A DNA stretch of 64,000 nucleotides from Erinaceus europaeus (Eukaryota > Chordata > Mammalia > Eulipotyphla > Erinaceidae): assembly GCF_950295315.1 (NCBI RefSeq), contig NC_080172.1, positions 77,891,118-77,955,117 on the forward strand, written 5' to 3'. Below are positions 19,791 to 30,759 of the stretch, piece after piece (position 1 is the stretch's first letter; every line of letters begins with the position of its first letter). Under the pieces are notes generated by a model that was not told the origin of the DNA, did no database searches, and worked only from the letters and a program-made list of their open reading frames with translations. A program made the position numbers and the translations under genes.

Positions 19791-22229
19791 TTAAATATTT
19801 ATAACATCACTTGCATGCCATACAAAATAATCAATTAAAATTAACATTAAATTTTGCTAGGTAAAAATCTCTTAGACTTATTGAATTTTGAATCCAGCCT
19901 GTTGTGCCTTGGCAAGGTCAGACCAAATGATTTCTTAGCTCACATCTAGTACATGTACTAGATAGTCCCCATTCCTGCTTTAGATATTCAAGGGCTAAGA
20001 ACTTGTTGTGGTTGTCTAACTCCTGCCTCTCATTTGTTGAGGATCTCTATCAAACATTCTGTCCTGCTCCTAGTCCAGGTTGAACAGCCTCCTCAGACAG
20101 AGATTACACTTAGGTAGAGAGATACATGAAATAATAGGCTTGTGTGGGAACTGCTTGCAGAGATCTCAGGAATGGACTCAACACTTATGAAGACCAACAT
20201 CATATTAAAAACCACGTGACCAGCTCTGTTGGATAGATTACCTGGGAAGTTACCGTGCATGTGACCCAGATTTGAGCACATGCGTTCACTGGACTAGGGA
20301 AATGTTTGCTGGTGTATTATCTTTTCCTCTCCTTTTTTTCTATCTGAAAAAGTCATCCTTGAAAAGGTTTGCATTGCCTGTTCACTTGCGATTAGACTTT
20401 TTGTATCGGTAAAGGCTAGAATAATGGTCACTGCAGCTAACAGGGGATGGGTATACACCAATGGATCCAACAAACTGTCCCTTGACTCAGATATTCGGAT
20501 CTGGTTGAGCATGCAGTCAGTTAGAGGAGAAACAGTGATGACAATGGCAGTGGATATCAAGTTTGCATTGTCTTATAGCTCACAGATAACAGTGAGGGCA
20601 CAGTGGCCCCTAACCAAGATTTTATAGTGGTCTCTTTTCTACACAGTCTCCTCAGGACATTTCTTTTAACTAGATTTCCCGATTCTATCAGAGAGAGAGA
20701 GAACAAAAAACTCAAGAAATGGCCCAGGAATATTCTTGATTATTTAACACTGTACTGTTCTGTGAATTGAACTGAATTGGATTTTATATAAGTACTTCTA
20801 GGCAGTAATCAACTGGATTCTGACTTATTCATGCAGTATGTTAGCTAATAAAGTTTATACACGCTTTATAAAAGTTTATAGTAACTCTTCTGTTCACTAA
20901 AATCTGGCTTAGAAATAAAACAAAAGTTATGTGAGGATTATCAGCAATTTTTATTTTCTACTCCCATCCAAAACTCGATCTTTCAAGTCTTTGAAAATAT
21001 AGCATATCAATTCAGCTCTTGGGCAGAATAATATGAAAATATCTCTCAACCCAACTTAATTCAGGTACACAGTAGAATGGTCTTGGACTAAACAAAAATT
21101 AGAACAATAAAAGTCAGCCATGCCCTGGTTTTTGTATTTTATCTTATAAATTTCAGTGCTTCTGACTGGCTTCATTTTAACTAAGAAAAATATTATCTGG
21201 CAAAGACTGTTTCCAGGGTTTAAAGTCAAATGAGACTGAACCAGTGTTCCATAATTACAACCTTGCAATTTCTAAGAGATCTGATCCCCACCAGACTTGC
21301 CTTCTTATGTCCCTATTTGTAACGTTGTTCATTATATTCAACCTGCTGCCATCACTCTGGAGCTTTCAAAGGTATTCTGGGGTCTATCTTACTGTAGGAC
21401 ATGGATAATGAAATAGTTAGATGTGACTTGTATTATAATTGCCTCACCTAACCCCCATTTAGCTTGAAAAGTAGACTTAATAAAAGCACAAGTGAAAGGC
21501 ACTTTATGTTTTTAATAAGGAGTCTCATATGGTATTACCTGCTGTTTTTCATTGTGTGTCTCATCTCATGGTTTTCCTTTGAGATACACGGCAGAAGAAA
21601 GCCAAGCACATCTCTTAATCTTAAGCACTTTAAGAATCTATTGCAGTAATCTACCAAAATCAGTCAATAACTTCAAACTAACAGGGCTGATTTCCAAAGT
21701 ACATATGTGTTCTTATAGAGACAGGCACCTTCGTTCACTAGCCAGTAAAAGCCAACGTATGTCCAAGAAACTAGAGGATTCCACTGTATAATAATTTAAT
21801 GTTCTGTTTGCAAAAGGTAATTATAAAATTCTCATTCCATCTCCTTCTCTGATGGGCTCAGGATGAATTTAAAATGGATTAAGAGGAAATGGTAAGACGT
21901 TCTGTGCTGCTGAACTCTGCCCAGTGTCATGATATGCAAACAGTGAACAGAGCGCTGAGGCTACTAAATACACAGTGAAGAGATGACAGGCTCAAATGCA
22001 AGAATGCCTGGATCTGATAGAGAAAAGGGCTCCTAAAATAGTACTTACAATTTACAGAAGAGAAAATCTGACTGTAGTGTAAAAATCTTTGAAGGCAGAC
22101 TTGCTTGAAAATAGATGCTATAAACATATTCATGATGTTTTGTTTGGAAACGCATCTATTTTCTATGCATTAGCCTTAGATGAGAAAGGGTAATGACATC
22201 TATGGAACTATAATATGTGATGAAAAATT
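19791..22229. other. Unassigned single-copy-like DNA
   Basis: About 2.4 kb without a recognisable repeat. Short frames at 20,093-20,281, 20,294-20,560 (minus) and 20,424-20,627, 21,464-21,791 (plus) have no domain, splice context or codon pattern that I can defend. Could hold old diverged repeats or an unrecognised exon. Confidence 0.5.
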
Positions 22230-22345
22230 AATAAGACTGGCAGTCAGCAGGCCTCATTTCTAGATGAGACATTGCCACTAATTAATTCTTTGACCTTTGA
22301 CAAAACTCACTATTTCAGTCTTTTCTCTGAAATGGGTTTGTTAAA
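22230..22345 (+). mobile_element. MIR-like ancient SINE, plus strand
   Basis: Core order resembles MIR: GCCACTAATTAATTCTTTGACC, then CACTATTTCAGTCTTTTC and GAAATGGG. Strongly diverged; identity from remembered consensus. Confidence 0.5.
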
Positions 22346-22497
22346 CTGTGGGTTAATGTCCTGTGTTACATGACTTCAGATGTTAGTTGTTCATCAGTTT
22401 CTGTAATCCTGGCCTACTTATGATAAAAATTCATTGTTTATACTTGGAGGTAACATTTCTCTAGATTCTCAAAAGATACCTCCCTTTTTGCTTTACT

Positions 22498-22678
22498 TAA
22501 AAAATTTTTATTTTATTTTATTATTGGAGAGAGTCTGAGAGAAATTGAGATTGGAGAGGGAGAAAGAAAGGGAAAGAGACAGAGAGACGCCCTGCAGGTG
22601 ATGACTAGGGTCTTGAACCTAGGACCTTGCACACTGTAATGTGTGCGCTTAACCAGGTGCGCCACTGCCTGGACTCCT
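22498..22678 (-). mobile_element. SINE group A2, minus strand
   Basis: T-rich tail complement, GAGAGAAATTGAGATTGGAG, CGCCCTGCAGGTGATGACTA and head complement GTAATGTGTGCGCTTAACC. Confidence 0.85.
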
Positions 22679-22939
22679 CTTTTACGTTCCATGACTAGAT
22701 TTTTTTGAATAAGACAGGTCAAATAGTATATAAACAGAGAAAGAGAAGGGTTAAATCTATCCCCAGTCTTTCTGTAAAATCATTCCTCACTTAAGGTGAT
22801 CAGTGGTGGTAACTTAGTATGTTCTATTCCATTGCTTTTACAATACTTTAAATTTATGTTTACACATTGAGTGTTCTTTAAATTATTTGATTAAAGTGTC
22901 ATAATCCCCACCCAATAATCTGATTATGAAATGCAACCT

Positions 22940-23040
22940 CCTCTCTCCTCTATTCTTTCTCCTTTTTATTCCTTCTTTCCTCCCTCTCTCCCTTCCACAA
23001 TTTTTATCCCTTCTTCTGCTCCTCCTCCTGCAAGCGTCCC
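22940..23040. repeat. Pyrimidine-rich (CT)-type tract
   Basis: About 100 bases dominated by C and T (CTCCTCTCTCC..., CTTTCCTCCCTCTCTCCC). Low complexity. Confidence 0.8.
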
Positions 23041-23074
23041 TCCTCCTTGTCACTGGGTATTCACTGCAATGATT

Positions 23075-23185
23075 CTACTTTTGCATATAGAAAGAGAGAG
23101 ACACAGAGTCAGAGAGAAAGATAACATAGCACTAAAACTTCCTCCAGCTATGTTTCCTCTGGTTTGATGGGAGTCAGCTTCAAGT
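23075..23185 (-). mobile_element. Old tRNA-derived SINE fragment, minus strand
   Basis: AGAAAGAGAGAGACACAGAG then AGCACTAAAACTTCCTCC, like the copies at 42,885 and 54,900. The head is poorly preserved. Confidence 0.45.
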
Positions 23186-23390
23186 CTCCACCATAAAACC
23201 ATTTAGCTTCTCTCAAATTGATAAAGACCTTTTTAAAAATAATGGTCATTGTTTTCTTAACAACATTTTGAAATTCATGAAATAGCCTGGCCAAAATTAT
23301 AGGTGACTATTTATCCCAGAGAGAAGGAAGCTGTTTTAGAATTATTCAAGACAAAAAAAAAAAAAGAATCATTCAAGACCAGCAAAACGT

Positions 23391-23437
23391 AATACATTGC
23401 AACTAATGCACATGGAATGCATTAGTTGTAATGTATT
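23391..23437. repeat. Short inverted repeat (20-bp arms, 7-base loop)
   Basis: AATACATTGCAACTAATGCA at 23,391-23,410 pairs with 23,418-23,437. There is a single mismatch that would be a G-U pair in RNA. See findings. Confidence 0.9.
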
Positions 23438-23555
23438 ATTCTGTTATATATTATGCTGAGAAATTAATGTATTATAGTAACATAGTATAGTCTAAAAATA
23501 ATTATTGTATAAAAAACAGATTACTAGGCACAATAAATTGGAAAACAAAATTCCA

Positions 23556-23790
23556 TATTTTTGCCTCTAGAGTTACTGTTGGAGCTCAGTGCCTGTGCAA
23601 ATCTATAGCTCCTGGTTGCCACTTTTCCCTTTTCCCTCTAGATTAAGGTGAGAGATTGAGAGGCAGAGAGAGGGCCAGAGATAAGGAAAGACACTGTAGC
23701 ATTGTTCCACTGTTTGTGGAGCTTCACCCTATGGGGATAGTGTGCCTACTCTGTCAGTGCATGCCGTCCAGTTTTGAGCCTGGCCCCTAT
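23556..23790 (-). mobile_element. Old SINE group A-like, minus strand
   Basis: GCCTCTAGAGTTACTGTTGG, CTATAGCTCCTGGTTGCCAC, TGTTCCACTGTTTGTGGAGC and a TTGAGCCTGG B-box complement. Diverged. Confidence 0.6.
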
Positions 23791-23795
23791 TGGAT

Positions 23796-24766
23796 TGGAA
23801 AAAGGGTGGATGTTCAGCTTCATGGGGCTGGGAGAGGGTCAGGGGATGGGATACTGTCTTTTAGTGGTGGGAATGGTGTTTATGAAATTAAAAAAAAAAA
23901 GGAAAAAGCTTTGGTGATGTGGTGTCTTTCCTTCTCTCTGTCTCTGTCTCTGTATTTTTATACCTGAAAATATTGGCCTGGAGTGGTAAAGTCTTGGTGA
24001 TAACAACAATAAAATATATTTTTTTCTCTCCCTCCAATATACACAGATTTTGTTTTCGCTTACTGTGGAGTTGGCACATCTACCTTCACCATAGTCCTAC
24101 TTTACAGAGTGCATGGGTTGAAATACTACAGTTGGACTCTAATCAGACTTATACCCCTGACTTGGTAAACTCTTGGCAGCCTTATCTTTCAAACTTTATT
24201 CAACCTGCTTTTCTCTTACTGTATTCACAGTGGGCATGAAAAATAACCCAGTTTCTATTTTTGCTATTAATTGGTCTCATTATTTGAAAACCATTTTAAA
24301 GTAGATCTCTCTTCATTTCCATGCTTAGCAGTTTAATGTATAACCATTTATTATTTCTAAGTCTCAAAAATATCCTTAATATTCTCATAACCTACCTTAT
24401 AATAAGGGTCTGGCCATAGAGCATGGAAAAGGCCGTTGTATAGTATGTGATTCTATGTAGCACCCAGATTGACATTCTTTCCCTGTCTCTGACCTCTGTA
24501 TCTATATCTATGGCATTTTATTCAACAGCAGTCTCTTAATAATGAAATTATGCAAAGTTCATTGCATGGTCAGGGAAGTTGCTTTGTTCCTCAATTCCCT
24601 GAACATGGAAAATGCAAATAGTGTCCAGATTATATTTAGAATCTTGTCAAAAAGGTTATCAGTAGAACACATTCCAGAATGATGTCTGGAATCTAAAGTC
24701 ATGATTAGGATGCTAGTAAATTTAATCTTTGTTATCAAGATTTTAAGCACATTAAATTTTAAAAAA
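23796..24766. other. Mostly unassigned AT-rich DNA
   Basis: A short block at about 23,830-23,900 (GGTCAGGGGATGGGATACTG, GTGGTGGGAATGGTG-like) resembles an L1 3'UTR end followed by poly(A). The rest shows nothing recognisable. Confidence 0.45.
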
Positions 24767-24767
24767 A

Positions 24768-24920
24768 GATTTATTGATTGATTTTATTATGACAGAGCCT
24801 AAGAAAGAGAAGCAAAACACTGCTTATTTTAGGCATAAGGAGTTTCTGGATATTGAGCCTGTGACCTCTTGAAACATGTAAGTTTATACACTAAGAGGCT
24901 AAATTACATGTCTAGCTCTA
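24768..24920 (-). mobile_element. Old tRNA-derived SINE, minus strand
   Basis: AAGATTTATTGATTGATTTT, GACAGAGCCTAAGAAAGAG, ATATTGAGCCTGTGACCTC. Same organisation as group B-like copies at 49,160 and 59,705, strongly diverged. Confidence 0.45.
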
Positions 24921-24996
24921 GATATTAACATTTGATATAGATGACTTGACAAAAGAGTCTAATAACATGTGATTTATTTTTACTTAAACTATTTAA

Positions 24997-25137
24997 AAAA
25001 AAACAACTATGTAAGCTCACAGTGTAATCTCATAATCATAAAATAAAAATTTAGGCATCATTACTTTTAGTACCTATTTATAAATTTTTATTTTATGATT
25101 ATGAGATTACACTGTGAGCTTACATAGTTGTTTTTTT
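24997..25137. repeat. Perfect 57-bp inverted repeat with 27-bp spacer
   Basis: Left arm 24,997-25,053 and right arm 25,081-25,137 are exact reverse complements over 57 bases, starting with seven A and ending with seven T. The spacer is 25,054-25,080. Not part of any repeat recognised in the window. See findings. Confidence 0.97.
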
Positions 25138-26177
25138 CTGGTGGAGGATGGTACATGGTTTTGTGAAACTCGCGTTTCTTGTTATATATTTAGTACAAAT
25201 TAATTAGTGTTAGATCCTGTCAGGAAAATGCTCACTGCAAATAGATACTTTTTTTAAGGGGAAGGGGCTTAATACTAGAGAAAGTTAGTAGTGAAGAGCC
25301 TGGAAAATTTAATAGAATGTATGCAACTTTCTATACTGTAATCTTGGTTTACACTTGTTGGCAGAATCTCAGTGCAGAATGGAGATATGAAGGAATAAAC
25401 ATTATCTACACAATTATAAGGCTTTCTCTTTTATTACAACTAGTTTTCATTAATTTTCCCTTACTCCAGAAAATATTAATTATCCACTTTCTTTTTCTTT
25501 ACACCCATATCATTCTTGGTTGAAGGATATTGCATTTACATCAGGCACTTGGATGGCACAAGATAGATGGGTCTTTTTTAATATCAAAGATGATCTTTTG
25601 GTAACTGTATTGGTTATATGTCAAGATATTTTATAAATGACAGAATAGAGCATGAATTTTTATAGAGTTAAATAGTTCAACATTAAATATGACTACAGTG
25701 GTCTAACTTTCCAGAACATTGTTTCAAAAGACTTTGCCTATATGATTTCAACTGAATTTTTCAACTGTATTAACTAATTTATTAGTTCAACTGAAAACTA
25801 GTGAATTTAAATAAAAATTAAAAAATTCATAGACATAATTAAGTGGGAAAAAATGGAAAAAGAAACCTTTTCTACTTATTGTAAGTGTCCAATAGATAAA
25901 AATCTCCCCTGAAGGTGACTGATAGTATGTCAGTATGAGAGAGGACATGAGGAGAAAGACTGTATGGGTGGGAAGAGAAATTGATGATTTCTTTTTTTCA
26001 GGGAAGGATTTAGGGAAAAAAAATTTCTTAACGTGTTTATACTACTTAACTCTGACTTAAATTAATATATTAAATATATTACTAAGTATAAAATGTAAAT
26101 TAGGTGTTTAATTTCCTATAATTACTTTTAATTATCCTATAGAAAATTTCAAAAATGTTACTACAGTATTATTGTTT
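25138..26177. other. Unassigned AT-rich DNA
   Basis: Nothing recognisable. Short frames have no domains. Confidence 0.5.
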
Positions 26178-26462
26178 CTTTATTGCCATCAAAGTTATTG
26201 CTGGGGTTAACAGTTTGCACGACAAATCCACCACTCCTATTGGCCATTTTCACCTTTTTTCTTTTTCTTTTCCTCTTTCTTTGTCAGATAGGACAGAGAG
26301 AAATTGAAGAGAGGGATGGAGTGGGAGAGAGGCACCTGCAGACCTGCTTCACTGTCTGTAAAGCTTCTCCATTGTAGATTGTAGCTGTGGAGCAGAGGCT
26401 TGCACCAGGTTCTCACACATGGTAGTATGTACCCTCAACCAGCTGCACCACTGCCTTCCCCC
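26178..26462 (-). mobile_element. SINE group A-like, older, minus strand
   Basis: TTATTGCTGGGGTTAACAG, ACTCCTATTGGCCATTTTC, GATAGGACAGAGAGAAATTG, CACCTGCAGACCTGCTTCAC; head diverged. Confidence 0.8.
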
Positions 26463-26618
26463 ATACATAATTACTTATAAGTTTAAAAAATACATCATCG
26501 AGAGATGACACATGAATTGTAATGCATTTTAATTACTTGATTTCTTTTGTATCATTGGCATCTGTGCATGTGTGATAGTTTACTGTTACTGGATTAATAC
26601 TTTCATCAAATGCATTTC

Positions 26619-26719
26619 ATATCTATATCTATATCTATATCTATATCTATATCTATATCTATATCTATATCTATATCTATATCTATATCTATATCTATAT
26701 CTATATCTATATCTATATC
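26619..26719. repeat. (ATCTAT)n hexanucleotide microsatellite
   Basis: About 100 bases of near-perfect hexamer repeat. The leucine/tyrosine and serine/isoleucine repeat frames over it are artefacts. Confidence 0.97.
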
Positions 26720-26741
26720 ATCTATCTATATGTGTATATAT

Positions 26742-26910
26742 ATATATATGGAGAGAGAGAGTGGTTGTGGGGGAAACATAATGAAAGAAAAAGAAGAGAT
26801 ACCACATTACTGCTCCACAATCACAGTGGGTATTTCCCTGGGTGCTGTGTTGTCATATGGTGCTGGGACTCAAACCTGGGCTTAGCCCATGGCAAGTCAT
26901 GAAGCCTACA
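26742..26910 (-). mobile_element. Old tRNA-derived SINE, minus strand
   Basis: GAGAGAGAGAGTGGTTGTGG, TACTGCTCCACAATCACAG, GTGCTGGGACTCAAACCTGG (B-box complement). Diverged. Confidence 0.5.
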
Positions 26911-28384
26911 AAATAAGCTTTCTTCTGGATCCTACAATACATTCTTATTAAAGATATTTGAATAAAAATTGTGGTAGTTGTCTATGTAGAGGTAAGAGAC
27001 AATGTTGGGCAAAACTGAAGAATTAGTGTCTTATTTGTTTAGTATGATAAATTTATTTTTATATAATTATTTTTCCCTTGAGCTAATTAATTTTGGTTTT
27101 TTTAATTTAATTAATTTTGGTTTTTTGTTCCCTTGATTTCCTATGTTCATTGTTTTATTAAACTTCATTGTTTCCCCTGATAAAATATATCATATTTTCT
27201 ATAAATTTCATGTTGTTGGAGGAATTTTTCTTGGGGCTTAATAACCTCCTCAACCCTCAACTGGCTGCTTGATTTCCACTTATGGTTATCCCAAATATTC
27301 CTTTCATTTTTCTCCCAAGGCATGTTTTCTAATTGCTATGTGTTGTGCACTTCTCTTTTCTGATTTACTCTATCATTTTCAATGGGGAAACATCTCAGAA
27401 AACTGCATTGTAAAGTGTAATGTGATCTATAGCAGGCATTGCTGGTACCCTCCTCAAATTTCTTTGGCATTCAAATTCTGTTTATGTTAATTCTGGATGT
27501 AACTGCAGGCACTCTGAGACTCTCCATAGAAGTCAATGATGAATCAACCTTTTCATCCCATAAGATGTTAATTGTGGTATATATTCTATTGTTCTCCAGG
27601 TCCTCTTGAGCAGAATCCCAGTTTTCCAGACAGGTGGTTGATCAATAAATTATACATATATATATATAAACAATAAATAAACAAGATCTAACATGTTTAC
27701 CTTCTTCTCTTTCTCACCTCAGTTTGTCATTCCCTTATCAGTGTTCCCAGGAATCAAAATCCAAATAACATGTTTGCACTAAAATATTGTCTCAGGAGTT
27801 GTTTCTGAAGGAAACCAAATTAGTGATGTCTTTCAAGTCTGAGAAGATGTTTAAGGGTTGAATCTCATGACTAACTGCTAATTTAGTAGAATATAGTATT
27901 TTAGGTTGGAAGAAATTTTCTAAAATTGGAAATCACTGTTTTATTATATTTCATATTGTGTTGTTTTTGAAAAAAGGAGTATTATTCTGGCTCCTTATAT
28001 TTTGCATGTATTTTTTTTTTCTTTCTGAAAAATTTAGTTCTTTCTATGTGTCTCCAATGTTCTGAAATTTCATAAGAACACTCTTTAGTGCAAATCCATT
28101 TCCTTTCTTTGTATTTTTTCTCTTTGTGGCAGGCGCTGGATGGATTTTTTCAGTTCTTTAAACTTCTGTCCTTTAAGTTTGGGACACAATTTTAAAAAAA
28201 TGCTATTCCTCTTATTTTTCTTTCTTCTCTAACAGAAACTCCATTATTTGATATTGAACTTACTGAACTATTCTCCAATTTTCTTAATATGTCCTACTTC
28301 TTTTCCATTTTACTATTTTTAAAATTTTATTATTCTAATTATCCTACTGAGTTTATTATTTCTTCTTATTTTACTTCAAAAGTT
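26911..28384. other. Unassigned AT-rich DNA
   Basis: About 1.5 kb, with a short TA run near 27,655-27,670. No supported gene or repeat. Confidence 0.5.
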
Positions 28385-28677
28385 TTTAATTTTTTACATT
28401 TATTTATTTATTTTCCCTTTTGTTGCCCTTGTTTTATTGTTGTAGCTATTATTGTTGTTATTTGATGTCATCATTGTTGGATAGGACAGAGAGAAATAGA
28501 GAGACGAGAAGGCAGAGAGGGGGAGAGAAAGAGAGACACCTGCAGACCTGCTTCACCACCTGTGAAGCGATTACCTTGCAGGTGGGGAGCCGGGGGCTCA
28601 AACTGGGATCCTTACGCCAGTCCTTGCACTTTGAGCCACCTGCACTTAACCCATTGAGCTACCGCCCATCTCCCCCA
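28385..28677 (-). mobile_element. SINE group A1, minus strand
   Basis: TTTATTTATTTATTTTCCC tail complement, TTGGATAGGACAGAGAGAAA, CACCTGTGAAGCGATTACC, GCAGGTGGGGAGCCGGGGGC, head CACTTAACCCATTGAGCTAC. Confidence 0.93.
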
Positions 28678-29647
28678 CTTCAAAAATTTAGAGAACTTTT
28701 TCCCTGTAAGAAGCTTTTAATGTTAGAAAGTTTTCTCCATTTTTTTTCAGTCTTTAAAGACTGTTTTTTCTTTAAAGTATTAAAGATTTCCGATTACATT
28801 CAGACATTGATTAAAAATTGTGGGCATGAATAGAATTCAGTGTTTTAGTGAATGGCATAGACAGACTGGCATGTAGTATTTATATTTACTACTTTTGAAA
28901 AAAAACAGAGTAAATGTAACATCGCTAGTGACTGACAGGAGTTTTTGTTTGTTTTTGTTTTGTTTTTGTGATACTGGGACATTAAACTCAGGACCTTACA
29001 TATATTAGATATGAGCTCTGCCCTGAGACTCCTAAGCCACTAAATTTGTATTCAAAATTAAACTAGAAAAACAGTATTAAATGGACATATATTTTATATG
29101 TATTTAATAATTTCCCAGCAAGAGAGTTCATCTTTTGGCTTTTTCAGGAAGATGCAGTGGGATAGGAAACCATTTAGTTCTCTGTGATAACAACATTAAT
29201 ATTTTTAATTGGAGTCATATTGCATCATAACATTATGTAAGTTTCAGTGTGCATCACTGAAAATAAGCATCTTTGTATCCTATAGTCAGTTTACCACTAA
29301 AGTCCATTTCTACCCTTTACCATATATTTGTATTAATTTTCCCACCTGCCCTTTCTTTACTCAGCATTAACTAATATTGGTCTTACAGTCCAATAGATAA
29401 TTTTGTCTTATTTAGTTCATCTCTTTACTTCTTTTTCTATGTATCACATATGAGTACAATTATTTGGTGTTTTTCTTTCTCTTATTTTACTGAGCATAAC
29501 AGACTCTAGGTGTGACCATGTGGTTGCAAATGGCAGTATTTTATCTTTTATATATAACTAAACATTATTTAATTTTATGTATGTATATAAATGTGTTGTT
29601 GCTGCAATAAAATATTAAAATAATGAACAATAAATAAATGAAATTGT
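28678..29647. other. Unassigned AT-rich DNA
   Basis: A weak tRNA-SINE-like remnant may lie at about 28,945-29,040 (GATACTGGGACATTAAACTC). Otherwise nothing is recognised. Confidence 0.45.
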
Positions 29648-29980
29648 ATTTTTTTTCCCTTTGCCTCCAGGGTTATTGCTGGGGCTGGGTTCTTGCACTA
29701 TCAATCCACTACTCCTGGAGATCATTTTTTCCATTTTGTTGCTCTTGCTATTGTTGTTGCTATTGTTGTTATAGTATAGGACAGAGAGAAATCAAGAGAG
29801 GAGGGGAAGACAGAGAGGGGGAGAGAAAAATAGACACCTGCAGACCTGCTTTACCACTTGGGAAGCGACTCTCCCTCCTCTAAGTGGGGACCCTAGGGCT
29901 TGAATTGGTGCATCCATTAAACTGGTCCTTGCATTTCATGCCATGTGCACTTAACCCACTATGCTACTACTGGCCTGAAA
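29648..29980 (-). mobile_element. SINE group A1, minus strand
   Basis: Distal block GCCTCCAGGGTTATTGCTGG, GACAGAGAGAAATCAAGAG, CACCTGCAGACCTGCTTTAC, head CACTTAACCCACTATGCTAC. Confidence 0.92.
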
Positions 29981-29989
29981 TACTGTATT

Positions 29990-30272
29990 TTTGTTTGTTA
30001 GTGCCTGGGCTGTGTTCCAGCACTGCAAACCCACCATTCCCAGTGGCCATTTTTTCTTTTTGGTTTTCTTTCTATTTTATTTGATAGGATAGAGGTAGAT
30101 TGAGAAAGAAGGAGAAGGTAGAGAAGGAGAGAGGAAAATACATACCTGCAGACCTGCCTCACTACTCATGAAGCATTTACCCTGCAGGTGGGGGGGTGGG
30201 AGCCTGAACTTGGGTCCTTTCCCCAGTTAACATGTGCACTCAATCGTGTGCACTGCCACTTTGCTTCTTACA
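29990..30272 (-). mobile_element. SINE group A-like, older, minus strand
   Basis: GTGCCTGGGCTGTGTTCC, TTTGATAGGATAGAGGTAG, CTGCAGACCTGCCTCACTAC, CCCTGCAGGTGGGGGGGTG. Lies immediately after the A1 copy in the same orientation. Confidence 0.78.
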
Positions 30273-30275
30273 CCT

Positions 30276-30412
30276 TTGTCTTTATTTCATTATCATGCTG
30301 TTTTAGTTACCATCACTTTGTAGAACAGTTTGAAGTTATGGAGCATAGTACTTTCACTTTTGTTCCCCCTTGTTTTTGCTATTTAAGGCCTTTATAAAGT
30401 TCCAATTTTAGG
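30276..30412 (-). mobile_element. L1 ORF2 fragment, minus strand
   Basis: TGCTGTTTTAGTTACCATCA and CTTTTGTTCCCCCTTGTTTT resemble the complement of an L1 RT-region segment. Short. Confidence 0.5.
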
Positions 30413-30688
30413 GGGAAGGCGGTGGCACACTGGGTTAAACGCACACAGTATAAAGCACAAGGACACACTCAAGGCTTCTGTTTGAGCCCCCAGCTCCCCA
30501 CCTGCAGGTAGGTGGCTTCACAAGTGGTGAAACAGATCTGCAGGTATAAATCTTTCTCTCTGCCCCTCTTTATTTCTTTCTGTCCTATCCAATAAAAATA
30601 AAAAAATGGAAATGGCCCCCAGGAGTAGTGGATTCATAGTGCAGACACCAAACCACAGCTATAACCCTGGAGGCAAAAAAAAAAAAAA
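30413..30688 (+). mobile_element. SINE group A1, plus strand
   Basis: Head GGCGGTGGCACACTGGGTTA, TTTGAGCCCCCAGCTCCCC, CACCTGCAGGTAGGTGGC, CT-rich block, CCAATAAAAATAAAAAAATG, distal CCAGGAGTAGTGGATTCATA and ACCCTGGAGGCAAAAAAAA tail. Confidence 0.93.
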
Positions 30689-30759
30689 TCCAATTTATCT
30701 CATGATTTATTGTTTATTTTTGTAAGAAGAATGCAGTTGGGGAGGTGAAGTCAAGGAGG

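Noticed and set aside
20294..20627. Candidate host exon with open frames on both strands
   Set aside because: 88 and 67 codons, no recognisable domain, no convincing splice sites, within chance expectation.
26572..26885. Repetitive membrane-like proteins (LYLYLY / SISISI)
   Set aside because: Translation of the ATCTAT hexamer array in two frames.
28420..28833. 137-codon plus-strand frame
   Set aside because: Antisense translation of a group A1 SINE plus flanking DNA. The same peptide pattern (LLDRTERN...) recurs over other A1 copies.
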